A stretch of DNA of 62,656 nucleotides from Nitrospirota bacterium (GCA_028876065.1 JAGWTI010000006.1:1-62656); one strand, 5' to 3'; shown: positions 26,874 through 39,260, counted from the stretch's first letter. Numbers and translations: made by a program. Notes: generated by a model from the sequence alone, not told the origin.

Positions 26874-26990
26874 GCTTACCTGATCCTCCGCCGTTTCTGT
26901 CAGGCGAACCATACCAGAGACAGACGGATTCCGACAAGGCGGACAGGGAACGCGTGCAGGACAGCGATACGCGGGGCCAAGTGGACCAGG

Positions 26991-28250
26991 TCAAGACTGG
27001 GGGTCTTCAGCAACCATCGAGCGGAGAACAGCCTGGACAGCGGGCTGATCGATGCGAATCACCTCGGTCACAGACAGGTTGGCGATGTCGGCCAATTTGG
27101 GAATACGTTCGCAATGGGGCAAGTCCACGACGCGTGAATAGGTTTTGGGGATGAACAGGTCCCGCCCCTCCATGGACCGGTAAACCCCATACTCCACATG
27201 CTCTAAGATCTGCGAGGGTAACGCGCTCAACAGGTGCTTACTCACCCACAGGCTGCCGTCACGCCCCACGCCCGAGACACGCGCCGTCACATTCACGGTG
27301 TCCCCCAGCGCAGTAAATTCCGGAGAGGAGGCTGATGGGATGTAGCCGATCCACTCTCGCCCCTCGTGAATCCCGATATTCAGCACCAGTTCGTTCAGCC
27401 ACTGTTTCTTGCGTTTCCACTCCCGGTTGATATCCACCATGCATCGCTGAATGGTGTCCGCGCAGAGCAGGGCGTTGATACTGTGACCGAACGCATTACC
27501 CGGCTTGGCCAGGAAAAACTGCACCACCCCGTCCCCCACATGTTTGCCCGAATAGCAACCGTAGTCGTGGAACGGCTTTTCCAAGCGCGCCCACATGGCC
27601 GTGATCAACTCAAAGTACTCTTCCGGCGGCAAATCGGCCGATATCTTCACGGAGTTCTGCAAATCGGCCACCAACACCGCCATCGCATGCAAAGCCGGGA
27701 GCTTGTTGATGAGCAGATCCGTAATGATGTTCCGCCGGCCGGTCAACAGATCGAGGAGCGGCGCGAGGTTGACAACGGTTGGAATCCACATGATCAGGAT
27801 TCCCTCTCGGAACATGGCCGCGACGCGATAGTACCCCTCGAACGGCGACTGCTTGAAGCGAAACCGCTCCTCCCGGTAGTTAATCTGGGGCAAGGCCTCA
27901 GTTTCGTCGGGCCAGATCCGGCCCAGCCAACTCACGCTGTCGACACCGAGCGGCACCAAAAGCGGGTTCCGGGACGGAGGCGGGATATCTCCCTGCACCA
28001 GCGGCAAGTGGCTCTTAATAAAGCCTTCGAAGTCCGTCACGAGATCTCGCGTTTTCGTCGTAAAGGCCAACGAGAAGAAATGTCGCTCTTCGATATTGCG
28101 GAGCGAGCGGATCGGCTGCCCGAAGATCAGCGCCTCGGCCTGGGGATTGATCCACTCGATATCCCACTGCCGATTGACCATGTAGGCGGGATAGGCGATC
28201 TGGGTGATCGCCTCCGGGATCGTCGTTTGCGAACTGGTGCGAATCGTCAT
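26991..28250 (-). CDS. PAS-domain class III adenylate/guanylate cyclase-like protein
   Basis: 419 residues from the ATG at 28250 (GGGGA before it). N-terminal PAS-type sensor (AYPAYMVNRQWDIEWINPQ) with a linker carrying RFKQSPFEGYYRVAAMF, then a cyclase domain. The metal-binding Asp pair is present (VLVADLQNSVKIS and HVGDGVVQFF), as is ALGDTVNVTARVSG with the transition-state Asn/Arg. It probably makes a cyclic nucleotide; the base specificity cannot be told. No membrane segment. Base composition is lower GC than the surroundings. Confidence 0.8.
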   Translation of the reverse strand: MTIRTSSQTTIPEAITQIAYPAYMVNRQWDIEWINPQAEALIFGQPIRSLRNIEERHFFSLAFTTKTRDLVTDFEGFIKSHLPLVQGDIPPPSRNPLLVPLGVDSVSWLGRIWPDETEALPQINYREERFRFKQSPFEGYYRVAAMFREGILIMWIPTVVNLAPLLDLLTGRRNIITDLLINKLPALHAMAVLVADLQNSVKISADLPPEEYFELITAMWARLEKPFHDYGCYSGKHVGDGVVQFFLAKPGNAFGHSINALLCADTIQRCMVDINREWKRKKQWLNELVLNIGIHEGREWIGYIPSASSPEFTALGDTVNVTARVSGVGRDGSLWVSKHLLSALPSQILEHVEYGVYRSMEGRDLFIPKTYSRVVDLPHCERIPKLADIANLSVTEVIRIDQPAVQAVLRSMVAEDPQS

Positions 28251-28392
28251 CGTGTCCCCGATACTCCCAAGCTCTCTACTGAAGGAGTTTTGCTTAGAGA
28301 AACCACACCTAGTTAGATTTGTCAAACAAAAGGACGTTTTCCGCTACGGACGAACGTGACGCCGGCAGATCCGGGCCGCCCCCATCGAAGGC

Positions 28393-29154
28393 TCAGCAGC
28401 TTGCAAGGAAGTCCACCGGCGGGAGGCGCTTGCCGGCTACGCACGTGACATAGGCTTCGATCGCCAGTTCCAGCTCGCTGCGCACCTGGCCCGAGGCCTT
28501 GAGGCGGTTCAGCACCTCCGGTGTCATGCGCAAGGCTTGCTGCAAAAAGGCGAGGCTGCCGGGGGACAGAAACAAGTACCGGTCGGACCGGCGATGGACG
28601 CAGGGGTCGCAGACCAGCCCGCCGGCCAGGGCCGAGAACCGACCCGTCGAGCCGGCTCCCAAGGTCTGCGTGTCCTTGCCGCAAGCGGCGCAATGGTCGG
28701 TCTGCGGGCGAAACCCGGTCAAGCCCAACAGCTTGATCTGAAACAACAGCGTGGTCAGGGCCGGCTCGTGGCCTTCGTTCAACGAGCGGAAGCCTTGCAC
28801 CAGCGTATCGAAGATTTTCGGCGCCGGGTCCGCGTCGGGGGTAATGGCCGTGACCAGATTGGCCATGCGGGCCGCTCCGGCCATGAGCGCCAAGTCCTCG
28901 CGCAAGGCCGGAAAGGTTTCTTTGATGTCCGCCTGCGAGACGCGGTGCAGGGTGTCGTTGGGCTTCTCGAACAAGTTCAGGTCGCACTGGACGAAGGGCT
29001 CCAAGGCGCTGCCGAACCGGCTCTTGATCCGCCTGGCTCCCCGCGCCACCCCGCGCAGCTTGCCGAAGCGCAACGTGTAAAAGGTGACGATCCGGTCCGC
29101 CTCGCCCCACTTGCGGCTCTTGAGCGTAATCGCGGGGGTCTTCAGCAGCGGCAT
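28393..29154 (-). CDS. recO: DNA repair protein RecO
   Basis: 253 residues. Loads RecA at single-strand gaps with RecF and RecR. N-terminal OB fold (AITLKSRKWGEADRIVTFYT, FGKLRGVARGARR), then a helical part with a zinc site (CAACGK and CDPC). The ATG at 29154 has SD GAGGGG; the earlier in-frame ATG lies inside the upstream gene. It follows the TonB-family gene by 7 bases. Confidence 0.93.
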   Translation of the reverse strand: MPLLKTPAITLKSRKWGEADRIVTFYTLRFGKLRGVARGARRIKSRFGSALEPFVQCDLNLFEKPNDTLHRVSQADIKETFPALREDLALMAGAARMANLVTAITPDADPAPKIFDTLVQGFRSLNEGHEPALTTLLFQIKLLGLTGFRPQTDHCAACGKDTQTLGAGSTGRFSALAGGLVCDPCVHRRSDRYLFLSPGSLAFLQQALRMTPEVLNRLKASGQVRSELELAIEAYVTCVAGKRLPPVDFLASC

Positions 29155-29161
29155 GCGCCCC

Positions 29162-30160
29162 TCATCGTCGCTTGCCTCCTCGTTGTGAGGCGACGGGTTT
29201 AGGGGCGGCAAAATCCACGTGCACGTCCACGTAGGACTCGGCCATGTGCTCCGGAAAGGGGGGAAAGGGATGGGCGTCGATCACACTGTCCATCCCTGCC
29301 CGATCGACTTGGGGGCTCCCGGAGGACCGTTCGAGCGCAATGACCCGGGCGACCCCGTCCGAATAGAGCCGGAATTGCACGCGCGGCAACCGGGCGGACG
29401 ACGCTCCGGCCCTGACCCGTTGCCGGAATTGCGCCGTCACGCGCTGCTCCAAGGCCTGCCAATAGTCCACGGAACGTGGCACCGGTCTGGGCAGGGGCAA
29501 ATCCGATTCGGTGACGATCCCGTCCAGCACTGGAGCGACCGACTCCCGCTCGATGCCGGGTAACGGGGCCGGCGCGGCCGCCACGGGAGTGGCTGGGGGA
29601 GGAGGATTTGGAGCGGCCTCCGTCGTGACAGGCTCCGGCTTGGCTTCTATCCTTCGCTCGGGACGCGGATCCAGGTTGAGGTAGGCGGACCGGTGTAGGA
29701 ACGGCGTCAGGTGCATGCCCTTTAACTTGGCGAACGATACATCCACCCGGTGGAACCGCTGCCGGGGATCGGACCGGCCCGCCTCCCCGCTCGGCGCGAC
29801 CTTCCCACTCACTCCCGGTCCAGCCGTCGGCGCATCCAGGAACACTTCGGCCTGCCAGGAGCGAGGCCCTTCTCCCGGGACCATCGAGACCATGACTCTG
29901 GAGACCAGTGTGCCTTCCACGATGGCCACAATTTCCTGCCGCTCGGTCGGTTCCCCGTCCAAGCGCAGCGTCAGAACCGCCTGCGTTCCGGACGCCGGCG
30001 CCTCTTGCGTCGCTGGCTCCGTCAGGACGAAGGCCACGGACCGGTCGCCGCCTGCCGAAACGACGGCAGGCGACAGGGCCGCCGCGGGTCCACCAAGGCT
30101 CAGGCTGGCCCAGAGACAACCAGCGCCGACCGCCCATGGGGCCAACCGGGCACCTTTCAT
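29162..30160 (-). CDS. TonB-family C-terminal domain protein, exported
   Basis: 332 residues from the ATG that overlaps the mgtE stop (ATGA). Signal peptide WAVGAGCLWASLSLGGPAAA. A beta-rich middle and a Pro-rich linker (KPEPVTTEAAPNPPPPATPV) lead to a TonB-like C-terminal domain (RLPRVQFRLYSDGVARVIAL, SVIDAHPFPPFP). TonB proteins couple inner-membrane energy to outer-membrane receptors, but no transmembrane SxxxH anchor is obvious, so the exact role is unknown. Confidence 0.7.
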   Translation of the reverse strand: MKGARLAPWAVGAGCLWASLSLGGPAAALSPAVVSAGGDRSVAFVLTEPATQEAPASGTQAVLTLRLDGEPTERQEIVAIVEGTLVSRVMVSMVPGEGPRSWQAEVFLDAPTAGPGVSGKVAPSGEAGRSDPRQRFHRVDVSFAKLKGMHLTPFLHRSAYLNLDPRPERRIEAKPEPVTTEAAPNPPPPATPVAAAPAPLPGIERESVAPVLDGIVTESDLPLPRPVPRSVDYWQALEQRVTAQFRQRVRAGASSARLPRVQFRLYSDGVARVIALERSSGSPQVDRAGMDSVIDAHPFPPFPEHMAESYVDVHVDFAAPKPVASQRGGKRR

Positions 30161-31590
30161 CGGAGATGTTCCAACAGGACGGTGGAGAGGGCGAGGTAGA
30201 TCGTGATGCCGCTGATGTCGTTGGCCGTGGTGACAAACGGACCGGCCGCCACCGCCGGGTCCACGCCGACCCGTTTGAGGAAGACCGGCATGATCGTGGC
30301 CATGCTGGTGGACACCAGAAACGCGATCGTGAGCGAAGCCCCGACGACCATGCCGAGAAACCACTGACCGTGCCAGAGCCAGCCGACGACGGTCAACAAC
30401 ATCCCGCAGGTCACCCCGAGGATGAGGCCGATGCGGACCTCGCGGAAGAAGACCTTCCAGACGTCCGTCAACTCGATCCGGCCCGTGGCCAACCCGCGGA
30501 TGATGAGGGTCGATGATTGCAGCCCCACGTTGCCGCCCATCGCCGCGATGACAGGGATGAAGGTGACGACCGCCACGACTTCCTGGATGGTGAACCGGAA
30601 AAGCCAGAGAATCCAGCCCGAGACCAGGCTGCCGATCAGGTTCGTGAACAGCCAGGGCAGGCGCCGGCGCGACGAGTCCAGGCTCGAGGATTCCATCAGG
30701 GCGTCCTCTTCCGTGGCCCCGGCCATCTTCAACATGTCTTCCGTGGCTTCCTCCCGGATGACGTCCACCACGTCGTCCACCGTGATGATGCCCACCAGCG
30801 TATTGTCCTTCTCGACCACGGGAATGGCCAGCAAGTTGTAGCGCGCCACCTGGCGGGCCACTTCCTCCTGGTCCATGTCCACCGTGACGCTCATCACGTC
30901 GCTGGTCATGATGTTTTTGAGCGGCGTCCCGGGGGGCACGGTCAGGAGCTGGCGCAGCGACAGCACGCCCACGAGATGCTCGTCCTTGCCGGTGACGTAA
31001 ATGTAGAAGACCATCTCGGCGTCGGTGGCCTGCTGCAGGCGTCGGATGGCTTCCTGCGCCGTCGCGCCTTCCGGCAGCGAGAAAAACTCCGTGGTCATGA
31101 TGCCGCCCGCCGTGTCCTTGGGATACTTCAGGATCTCGGCGATCTCGGTGGAGTCCTCCGTTTTCATCAACGTGAGGATCTCTTTGGCCTGCTCCTCCGG
31201 CAGCACGCCCAGAATGTCACCCACGTCGTCCGGCCCCAGGTCTTTCAGCAGCGCGGCCACTTCCGACGCGGGCATGTCCGCCAGCACTTGCGGAATGCTC
31301 CCGTGGTCCAACTCGCTGAGCACCTTGCCCCGCTCCGCCTCCCCGCGTACCAGCTCGAACACCGTGCGCTTTTCCTTCTGCGACGACAGGTGCGCGATGA
31401 CCTTGGCGACGTCGGCCGGATGCATGCGGCCCATCATCTTGCCCAGATTGGTGATCGCGCCGCGGCGCAGCAGGCGCTGGAAGGAGGCCAGCAGCAACTC
31501 GAACTTGCCTTGGCCCTTCTCCGGGGCTTCCTTGGAGAGGTCCTTCATCAGGTCCTTCTCGGTTTGTCTGGTACGGTCGGTCGGCTGCAT
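30157..31590 (-). CDS. mgtE: Magnesium transporter MgtE
   Basis: 477 residues. Cytoplasmic N domain of helical repeats (MHPADVAKVIAHL), two CBS domains (GIMTTEFFSLPEGA and IMTSDVMSVTVDM), a connecting helix, then five membrane helices including MGGNVGLQSST and TTANDISGITIYL, the Mg-pore region. It gates Mg2+ uptake through Mg sensing by the N and CBS domains. Its stop overlaps the TonB-family gene. Confidence 0.95.
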   Translation of the reverse strand: MQPTDRTRQTEKDLMKDLSKEAPEKGQGKFELLLASFQRLLRRGAITNLGKMMGRMHPADVAKVIAHLSSQKEKRTVFELVRGEAERGKVLSELDHGSIPQVLADMPASEVAALLKDLGPDDVGDILGVLPEEQAKEILTLMKTEDSTEIAEILKYPKDTAGGIMTTEFFSLPEGATAQEAIRRLQQATDAEMVFYIYVTGKDEHLVGVLSLRQLLTVPPGTPLKNIMTSDVMSVTVDMDQEEVARQVARYNLLAIPVVEKDNTLVGIITVDDVVDVIREEATEDMLKMAGATEEDALMESSSLDSSRRRLPWLFTNLIGSLVSGWILWLFRFTIQEVVAVVTFIPVIAAMGGNVGLQSSTLIIRGLATGRIELTDVWKVFFREVRIGLILGVTCGMLLTVVGWLWHGQWFLGMVVGASLTIAFLVSTSMATIMPVFLKRVGVDPAVAAGPFVTTANDISGITIYLALSTVLLEHLR

Positions 31591-31687
31591 AATCCCTGTC
31601 AGGCTAGAGGCAAAGGACGAACGGCCATGGGCGGATCGTTGCGGCGATCACAGCCCTTGCGACATACCGCGTCCCGCTTGCCGCCTT

Positions 31688-32572
31688 CTAGTACCCCAGC
31701 TCGACGAGCATCTGCTCGTCCTCGCGCCAGGATTCCTTCACGGTCACCCACAGCTCCAGAAACACTTTCATCCCGAACAGCCGTTCCATGTCGATCCGCG
31801 CTTCGGTGCCGATCGTCTTGAGCCGTTCCCCATGCTTGCCGATCACGATGGCCTTCTGGGAATCCCGCTCGACGAAGATCGAGGCCTGGATGCGCGCCAG
31901 CTTCCCTTCTTCCTTGAAGCTGGTGATCTCCACCGCCACCGCATAGGGCACTTCGTCTCGCGTCAGGTTGAGAATCTTTTCCCGGACGATCTCGGCCGCC
32001 AACGTGCGCATCGGCTGGTCCGTGAGCATATCCTCGCCATACCCGGCCTCTCCTTCCGGGAGCATGGTGACGGTCAGACCCAGGAGCCGATCCACGTTGA
32101 TCCCGTCCTTGGCGGACAACGGCACGATTTCCGACCAATCCAGCATCCGCCGGTACGTGTCGATCAGCGGCAACACCCGGGCCTTGTTGACCGCATCCAC
32201 TTTGTTGATCAACAGGAACGCCGGCGGACGGCCGCCCTTCTGCGCCTCGCGCACCTGTTCGATCGCAAACCGGTCGCCGGGGCCGGGCGCCGTCAGGGCA
32301 TCCACCATGACATACAACAAGTCCGCTTCTTTGATGCAGTCCATGGTGGTGCGGACCATGCGCCGGTTCAATTGATGTTGCGGTTTGTGGATGCCCGGCG
32401 TGTCCAGGAGGGCGATTTGCGCGTCGGGGTGGTGCACCACGCCGAGGATGCGGGTGCGGGTGGTCTGGGGCTTATCGGAAACGATCGCGATCTTTTCTTT
32501 GAGCAGCGCGTTCAGCAGGGTGGATTTCCCCACGTTCGGCCGCCCGATAATCGCCACGGTGCCCGTCTTCAT
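31688..32572 (-). CDS. era: GTPase Era
   Basis: 294 residues. Ribosome-assembly GTPase that binds 16S rRNA. G1 GRPNVGKSTLLN, G2 region TRTRILGVV, G3 DTPGI, G4 NKVD, G5 SAKDG; C-terminal KH domain with VIGKHGERLKTIG. The gene follows ftsB after 6 bases and has SD GAGGGG. Typical size (about 300). Confidence 0.97.
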   Translation of the reverse strand: MKTGTVAIIGRPNVGKSTLLNALLKEKIAIVSDKPQTTRTRILGVVHHPDAQIALLDTPGIHKPQHQLNRRMVRTTMDCIKEADLLYVMVDALTAPGPGDRFAIEQVREAQKGGRPPAFLLINKVDAVNKARVLPLIDTYRRMLDWSEIVPLSAKDGINVDRLLGLTVTMLPEGEAGYGEDMLTDQPMRTLAAEIVREKILNLTRDEVPYAVAVEITSFKEEGKLARIQASIFVERDSQKAIVIGKHGERLKTIGTEARIDMERLFGMKVFLELWVTVKESWREDEQMLVELGY

Positions 32573-32578
32573 GGCCCC

Positions 32579-32935
32579 TCACTTCGCCGGCTCGGCCTGC
32601 CCGATCTTTGCCGGTTCGTCCACGACCTGATACACCGTCTCGCCCTTGCGGACAAACCCCAGCCGTTCCCGGGCCACTTCTTCGATGCGTACCGGATCGC
32701 TCTTGAGCCGGCTGATATCGGCCCGCAACTCCGCATTGGCCTTGGCCATGGCCTGGATTTCCAGCTCCAACGCCTGGGCGCTCTTCCGCATCTCCCAATA
32801 CTTCGGGATGCTCATTTCTCCGAAGAAGGAGGCGACCACCAGGACCGCCATCAAGCCGCCCACCAGCCAGGGCGCCCGTTGGAGCGTGCGCCGGTGCCGG
32901 TGCAAGGCGTTTTGGCTGCGATTCCGTCTGATCAC
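32579..32935 (-). CDS. ftsB: FtsB/DivIC-type septum initiator
   Basis: 118 residues. Basic N-terminus, one membrane helix (LVGGLMAVLVVASFFG), then a coiled coil (MRKSAQALELEIQAMAKANA) and the family end LKSDPVRIEEVARERLG. FtsB works with FtsL and FtsQ at the division septum. It lies between eno and era, a known neighbourhood for FtsB. A C-terminal tail rich in Glu, Ala, Pro and Lys is extra. Confidence 0.88.
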   Translation of the reverse strand: MIRRNRSQNALHRHRRTLQRAPWLVGGLMAVLVVASFFGEMSIPKYWEMRKSAQALELEIQAMAKANAELRADISRLKSDPVRIEEVARERLGFVRKGETVYQVVDEPAKIGQAEPAK

Positions 32936-32959
32936 CAGAACACCGCCTCCAGGACGTTC

Positions 32960-34986
<2,027 letters not shown>

Positions 34987-34996
34987 GCGGTCCTGA

Positions 34997-35008
34997 GCGA
35001 ACGTTCGC
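34997..35008. repeat. 12-bp perfect palindrome upstream of the orphan gene
   Basis: GCGAACGTTCGC lies 10 bases before the orphan ATG. A second hairpin, CTGCGGTC-agc-GACCGCAG, is at 35068-35086 in the same 193-base gap. Either could be a binding site or terminator. Confidence 0.5.
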
Positions 35009-35067
35009 CGGAGCGGCGGGGTCCCCACCCGGCATCCGGAGAAGGAAAGCTGGAACTGACTAAGGCA

Positions 35068-35086
35068 CTGCGGTCAGCGACCGCAG
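35068..35086. other. Strong hairpin in the gatB-orphan gap
   Basis: Perfect 8-bp stem CTGCGGTC / GACCGCAG with 3-base loop agc, between gatB and the orphan gene. No T run on either strand, so it is not a classic rho-independent terminator. Confidence 0.45.
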
Positions 35087-35179
35087 CCGCGGGAATTCCA
35101 GTAGGCTTCCACTCCGGACTGCCGTGGAAGGGGTGCCGCGAGAGGCGCGGAAGCGAAAGACCGTATGCCATCAGATCTC

Positions 35180-36610
35180 TCATCCTGCCAGTTTTTTCTT
35201 CAGCAACTCGTTGACCTTGCCAGGATTGGCCTTGCCGCCGGAGGATTTCATGACCTGGCCGACCAGGAATCCGAGCACGGCCTCCTTGCCGCCCCTGTAC
35301 TGCTCCACTTGCGCGTGGTTCTTGGCGATCACCTCGTCGATGATCTTCGCAAGTGCCCCTTCGTCCGAGACTTGCGTGAGCCCTTTCTCTTGCACGATTT
35401 GTTCGGGGGCCTTGCCGCTCGCATACAATTCGGGAAAGATCTCCCGCGCGACCTTTAAGCTGATCGTGGCCTTCTCCACCAGTTGCAACAGGCTCACGAG
35501 CCGTTCCGGGCTCACCGGCGAGGCGGCGGCGGACACTCCCGCATTGTTCAGCTCGCGCAGCAGCTCGCCCATCACCCAATTGCTCACGGTCTTGGGCTGA
35601 GGGAACAGTCTGACGCAGGCTTCGAAGTAATCGGCCATGGCCTTGGTGCCGGTCAGCACCTCGGCGTCGTACTTGGGCAAGCCGTACTCGCCGACGAACC
35701 GACGCTGACGGGCTCCCGGCAACTCGGGCAGGGTCGTGCGCAGCTCCTCGATCCATTCGGGCGACAGGCTGAGCGGCACGAGGTCCGGATCGGGAAAGTA
35801 CCGGTAGTCGTGCGCCTCTTCCTTGCTCCGCATCGTGGCCGTCTCGCCTTTGTCCGAATCCCACAGACGCGTTTCCTGGGCAATCTTCCCGCCTTCGTTC
35901 AGCACTTTGGTCTGGCGCTTGATCTCGTACTCGATCGCCTCCTTCACGAATTTGAAGGAGTTGATGTTCTTCAGCTCGACCTTCGTGCCGAATGCCTTTT
36001 GCCCGACCGGCCGCAATGAGAGGTTGGGCTCGCAGCGCAGGCTCCCCTCCTCCATGTTGCCGTCGCAGACCTCCAGGTACATGAGGGTCTCGCGCAACTG
36101 CTTCAGGTAGGCCACCACCTCGTCGGCCGAGCACATATCCGGCTCGGTGACGATTTCCAGCAGCGGCGTACCCGCCCGATTCAAATCGACGCGGCTCCCG
36201 TGGGCTCCGGCCTCATGGATGTTCTTGCCCGCGTCCTCTTCCAGATGCGCCCGTCGGATACGGATCGGCTTCTTCGCCTGGCCGACCTCCACTTCCACCG
36301 AGCCCTGCTCGCAGATCGGCGCTTCGTACTGCGAGATCTGATAGCCCTTGGGCAAGTCCGGGTAGAAATAGTTTTTCCGCGCGAACCGGTTCTTCTCGCC
36401 GATGCGGCATTGGAGCGCCAACCCCGTCCGGACCGCCATCTCGACGGCTTTCTTGTTGATCACCGGCAAGGTGCCCGGCATCCCCAGACAGATCGGGCAG
36501 GTCTGGCTGTTGGCCGGCAAGCCGAACTTGGTCCCGCAGGCACAGAACATCTTCGACTGCGTGAGCAGTTGGGCATGGACTTCCAGCCCGATGACAACCT
36601 CGTAAGCCAC
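35180..36610 (-). CDS. gatB: Asp-tRNA(Asn)/Glu-tRNA(Gln) amidotransferase subunit B
   Basis: 476 residues. Kinase-like subunit that activates the mischarged Asp-tRNA or Glu-tRNA. Starts with [19 protein letters not shown]; contains [31 protein letters not shown] and [13 protein letters not shown]; ends in the GatB/YqeY domain. gatA (37416) and gatC (39283) lie nearby but not adjacent; YtxH and DUF948 genes and panD intervene. An amidotransferase suggests that the cell lacks AsnRS and/or GlnRS. Confidence 0.97.
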   Translation of the reverse strand: MAYEVVIGLEVHAQLLTQSKMFCACGTKFGLPANSQTCPICLGMPGTLPVINKKAVEMAVRTGLALQCRIGEKNRFARKNYFYPDLPKGYQISQYEAPICEQGSVEVEVGQAKKPIRIRRAHLEEDAGKNIHEAGAHGSRVDLNRAGTPLLEIVTEPDMCSADEVVAYLKQLRETLMYLEVCDGNMEEGSLRCEPNLSLRPVGQKAFGTKVELKNINSFKFVKEAIEYEIKRQTKVLNEGGKIAQETRLWDSDKGETATMRSKEEAHDYRYFPDPDLVPLSLSPEWIEELRTTLPELPGARQRRFVGEYGLPKYDAEVLTGTKAMADYFEACVRLFPQPKTVSNWVMGELLRELNNAGVSAAASPVSPERLVSLLQLVEKATISLKVAREIFPELYASGKAPEQIVQEKGLTQVSDEGALAKIIDEVIAKNHAQVEQYRGGKEAVLGFLVGQVMKSSGGKANPGKVNELLKKKLAG

Positions 36611-36612
36611 GC

Positions 36613-36933
36613 TCAGCCCTTTTTCTCTCCCGCCAGCCGGTCCCGCTCGCGCCTCATGGCGTCACGGCCTGCGTCCAGCGCTTCGCTCAAGATAGACTTC
36701 TTCTCGTGAATGACTTCGCGCCCCCGCTCGACCACCTGATCGAAGGCTTCGGTGGCCTTGCCGGCCAGATCGCGCAGGTCGTCCTCGGCCTTCCGGGCAT
36801 AGCCGCGTAATTGTTCCCTCGTCTCCCGCCCCGACTGCGGCGCCAGCAACAAGGCGACCGCCGCCCCGACCAACGCCCCGCTCAAAAACGCCAACCCGAC
36901 TGCTCCCGGTGAAAATCCGCGATCATCCGCCAT
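36613..36933 (-). CDS. YtxH-domain protein
   Basis: 106 residues; ATG at 36933 has SD GGAGG eight bases upstream. One membrane helix ([21 protein letters not shown]) carries the YtxH pattern ending in [15 protein letters not shown], followed by a charged, helical tail. Likely inner-membrane stress-type protein; exact role unknown. It overlaps the DUF948 gene by 11 bases and ends two bases from gatB. Confidence 0.85.
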   Translation of the reverse strand: MADDRGFSPGAVGLAFLSGALVGAAVALLLAPQSGRETREQLRGYARKAEDDLRDLAGKATEAFDQVVERGREVIHEKKSILSEALDAGRDAMRRERDRLAGEKKG

Positions 36934-37333
36934 TAGACTGTCCTCCTTCTCCATGAAACATCCGTGCTTTCACCACCGCCGACGCGGCTTTGAACCCGGC
37001 CATCAGACCGGCCGCATTCCTCAGCCAGGCGCCGTTTCGACCTCGGACCGTGTCATGCACGTTTTGCACGGTCTCTCCGACTTCACCGACCGCGTGGAGG
37101 AACACCGCCGCATGCTCGACGCCCTCCCGCGTATACTCGGCCAACTGGTTCAAATTCTGAGTCGTCTCGCGAATCTCCTTCAGCAACGACGGCAACTCCG
37201 CATTCATTTGGGCCAGCAGCCGTCCCGATTCCGTCACGGTCTTCTTGATCTCGATCAACACCGGGACCAGGACCCCGACAAACACGGCCACGCCCAGAGC
37301 CACCACGATCGCCGCCACTTCCAGACCCGTCAT
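36923..37333 (-). CDS. DUF948-type membrane protein
   Basis: 136 residues. N-terminal membrane helix (LEVAAIVVALGVAVFVGVLV), then a helical, coiled-coil-like region (ETTQNLNQLAEYTREG), the usual layout of DUF948 proteins, which often sit beside YtxH genes. SD GGAG four bases before ATG. Function unknown in the family. Confidence 0.85.
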   Translation of the reverse strand: MTGLEVAAIVVALGVAVFVGVLVPVLIEIKKTVTESGRLLAQMNAELPSLLKEIRETTQNLNQLAEYTREGVEHAAVFLHAVGEVGETVQNVHDTVRGRNGAWLRNAAGLMAGFKAASAVVKARMFHGEGGQSNGG

Positions 37334-37349
37334 ATCGCTCCTCCGTTAA

Positions 37350-37415
37350 ACGCGGCACGTGAGGGAGGGTGAAGCCTCTGCATCGCTGCCTGCCTCACCC
37401 CTAATGCCTCACGGT
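37350..37415. repeat. Degenerate CCTCACG-type intergenic repeat
   Basis: ACGTGAGGGAGGGTGAAGCC on the left and CTCACCCCTAATGCCTCACG on the right are imperfect inverted repeats in the gap between the DUF948 gene and gatA. Similar units recur at 41526 and 52400. Confidence 0.6.
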
Positions 37416-38882
37416 TCACCGTATGTTCGGTCGTTTGGCCCGCCAGCCGGTCGCCTGCTCGTAGGCATGGGCGCCGCGCAAGAGCGTTTCTTCTTCGAAC
37501 GGACGCCCGATGAGCTGCAGCCCGATCGGCAGCCCCGTTTTGCTGAACCCGCAAGGCACCGATATGGCCGGGTTCCCCGCCAGGTTCACGGAAATCGTGT
37601 AGATGTCCGAGAGGTACATCTGCAGCGGGTCTTCGGATTTTTCCCCCAGCTTGAACGCCGGCGTGGGCGTCACCGGGGTCACGATCAGGTCCACCTCGCG
37701 GAACGCCGCCTCGAAATCCTGCCGGATCAAAGTCCGCACCGCCTGAGCCTTGCCGTAGTAGGCGTCGTAGTAGCCGGCGCTGAGCGCGTAGGTGCCCAGC
37801 ATGATCCGCCGCTTCACCTCCGGCCCGAACCCCTCCTGGCGGGTCTTCATATACATGTCCAACAGATTTGCCGTCTCCTTGGACCGGAGCCCGTACTTGA
37901 CCCCGTCGTACCGAGCCAGGTTGGAGCTGGCCTCCGCCGTCGCGATCAGGTAGTAGGTGGCGATCGCCGCGTCGGTCCTGGGCAGGGCGATCTCCTTGAT
38001 CTCCGCCCCCAATTGCTTGATCTCTTCGATGGCCGCCTGGACCGCTTGCTCGACCTCCGGGTCCAGCCCTTCCGCAAAATATTCCCGCGGGACCCCGACC
38101 TTGAGCTTCTTGAAGTCTTTCTTCTTGAGCGCCTTGGCATAGTCCGGCACCGGCAGGTTGGCGCTGGTGGAATCCAGCGGATCGTGCCCCGCGATGACGC
38201 CCAACACCATCGCCGCATCGGCCACGTCCTTGGTGATCGGGCCGATCTGGTCCAACGACGAGGCGAACGCCACCAACCCGAACCGGGAGACCCGTCCGTA
38301 CGTGGGCTTCAGCCCGACGACCCCACAACAGGCAGCCGGCTGTCGGATGGAACCTCCCGTGTCCGAGCCCAGGGCCGCCGCGCAGAGGTCCGCCGCCACC
38401 GCCGCCGCCGAACCGCCGCTGGACCCGCCGGGCACCCGGCTTAGGTTCCAGGGGTTCCGGCTGGGACCGAAGGCCGAGTTCTCGGTCGAGGAGCCCATGG
38501 CGAATTCGTCCAGGTTGGTTTTGCCCAACAACAGGTAGCTCTGGCCGCGCAGGCGCGCGATCACGGAGGCATCATAGGGCGGCACGAAGTTGCCGAGCAT
38601 CCGCGAGGCGCAGGTCGTCAGCACGTTCTGCGTGCAGATGTTGTCTTTGACCGCCACCGGCATGCCCATCAGCGGCATCGTGCGGCGCCAGCCCTTGAGC
38701 TTCTCGTCCAGGGCCTCGGCCTGAGCCATCGCCGACTCCTTCGTCAGCGTGATGTAGGCCCGGACCTTGGGCTCCACCTGATTGATGCGCAGCTGGTAGG
38801 CCTGCACGATCTCGCAGGCCGTCACTTCGCCCTTGGTGAATTTCTCCTGCAGCTCGCGCAGCGTCAGTTTGTACAGCGACAT
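37416..38882 (-). CDS. gatA: Asp-tRNA(Asn)/Glu-tRNA(Gln) amidotransferase subunit A
   Basis: 488 residues. Amidase subunit that frees ammonia from glutamine. The Ser-cisSer-Lys triad elements are present: [12 protein letters not shown] (Lys), [13 protein letters not shown] (cis-Ser) and [20 protein letters not shown] (nucleophile region). ATG has SD GAGGTG. Works with GatB and GatC. Confidence 0.97.
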   Translation of the reverse strand: MSLYKLTLRELQEKFTKGEVTACEIVQAYQLRINQVEPKVRAYITLTKESAMAQAEALDEKLKGWRRTMPLMGMPVAVKDNICTQNVLTTCASRMLGNFVPPYDASVIARLRGQSYLLLGKTNLDEFAMGSSTENSAFGPSRNPWNLSRVPGGSSGGSAAAVAADLCAAALGSDTGGSIRQPAACCGVVGLKPTYGRVSRFGLVAFASSLDQIGPITKDVADAAMVLGVIAGHDPLDSTSANLPVPDYAKALKKKDFKKLKVGVPREYFAEGLDPEVEQAVQAAIEEIKQLGAEIKEIALPRTDAAIATYYLIATAEASSNLARYDGVKYGLRSKETANLLDMYMKTRQEGFGPEVKRRIMLGTYALSAGYYDAYYGKAQAVRTLIRQDFEAAFREVDLIVTPVTPTPAFKLGEKSEDPLQMYLSDIYTISVNLAGNPAISVPCGFSKTGLPIGLQLIGRPFEEETLLRGAHAYEQATGWRAKRPNIR

Positions 38883-38903
38883 TGCACCTCGATGTCGAAC
38901 GGC

Positions 38904-39260
38904 TTACGGTTTGGTGATGATCTTGTTGCCTTCGCCCACCCGGATGATCTTGGGCACATGGCGTTTGATCTCGTCTTCCGCGTAATACTCGTAGCAGAAG
39001 ATGATGATCTGGTCGCCGACCGCTCCCTTGCGGGCCGTCGGGCCGTTCAGGACCACTTCGCCGCTGCCCCGCTTCCCGGCCATCGCATAGGTCGTGAAGC
39101 GCTCGCCGTTGTTCAGGTTGGAAATGACGATGGCCTCGTAGGGCAGGATGCCCGCCGCATCGAGCAGATCCTCGTCCACGGTCAGGCTGCCTTCGTAGTC
39201 CAGGCAGGCATCGGTCACCGCCGCACGATGTATCTTGGATCTCAGCATTTGCCTAAACAT
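38904..39260 (-). CDS. panD: Aspartate 1-decarboxylase
   Basis: 118 residues. Makes beta-alanine for pantothenate/CoA. The self-cleavage site Gly-Ser is in YEGSLTVDEDLLDAAG (about residue 24-25), which yields the pyruvoyl group. The conserved NNGERFTTYAM and NGPTARKGAVGD follow. A second ATG at 39248 could be the start. Sits between gatA and gatC with short gaps. Confidence 0.95.
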   Translation of the reverse strand: MFRQMLRSKIHRAAVTDACLDYEGSLTVDEDLLDAAGILPYEAIVISNLNNGERFTTYAMAGKRGSGEVVLNGPTARKGAVGDQIIIFCYEYYAEDEIKRHVPKIIRVGEGNKIITKP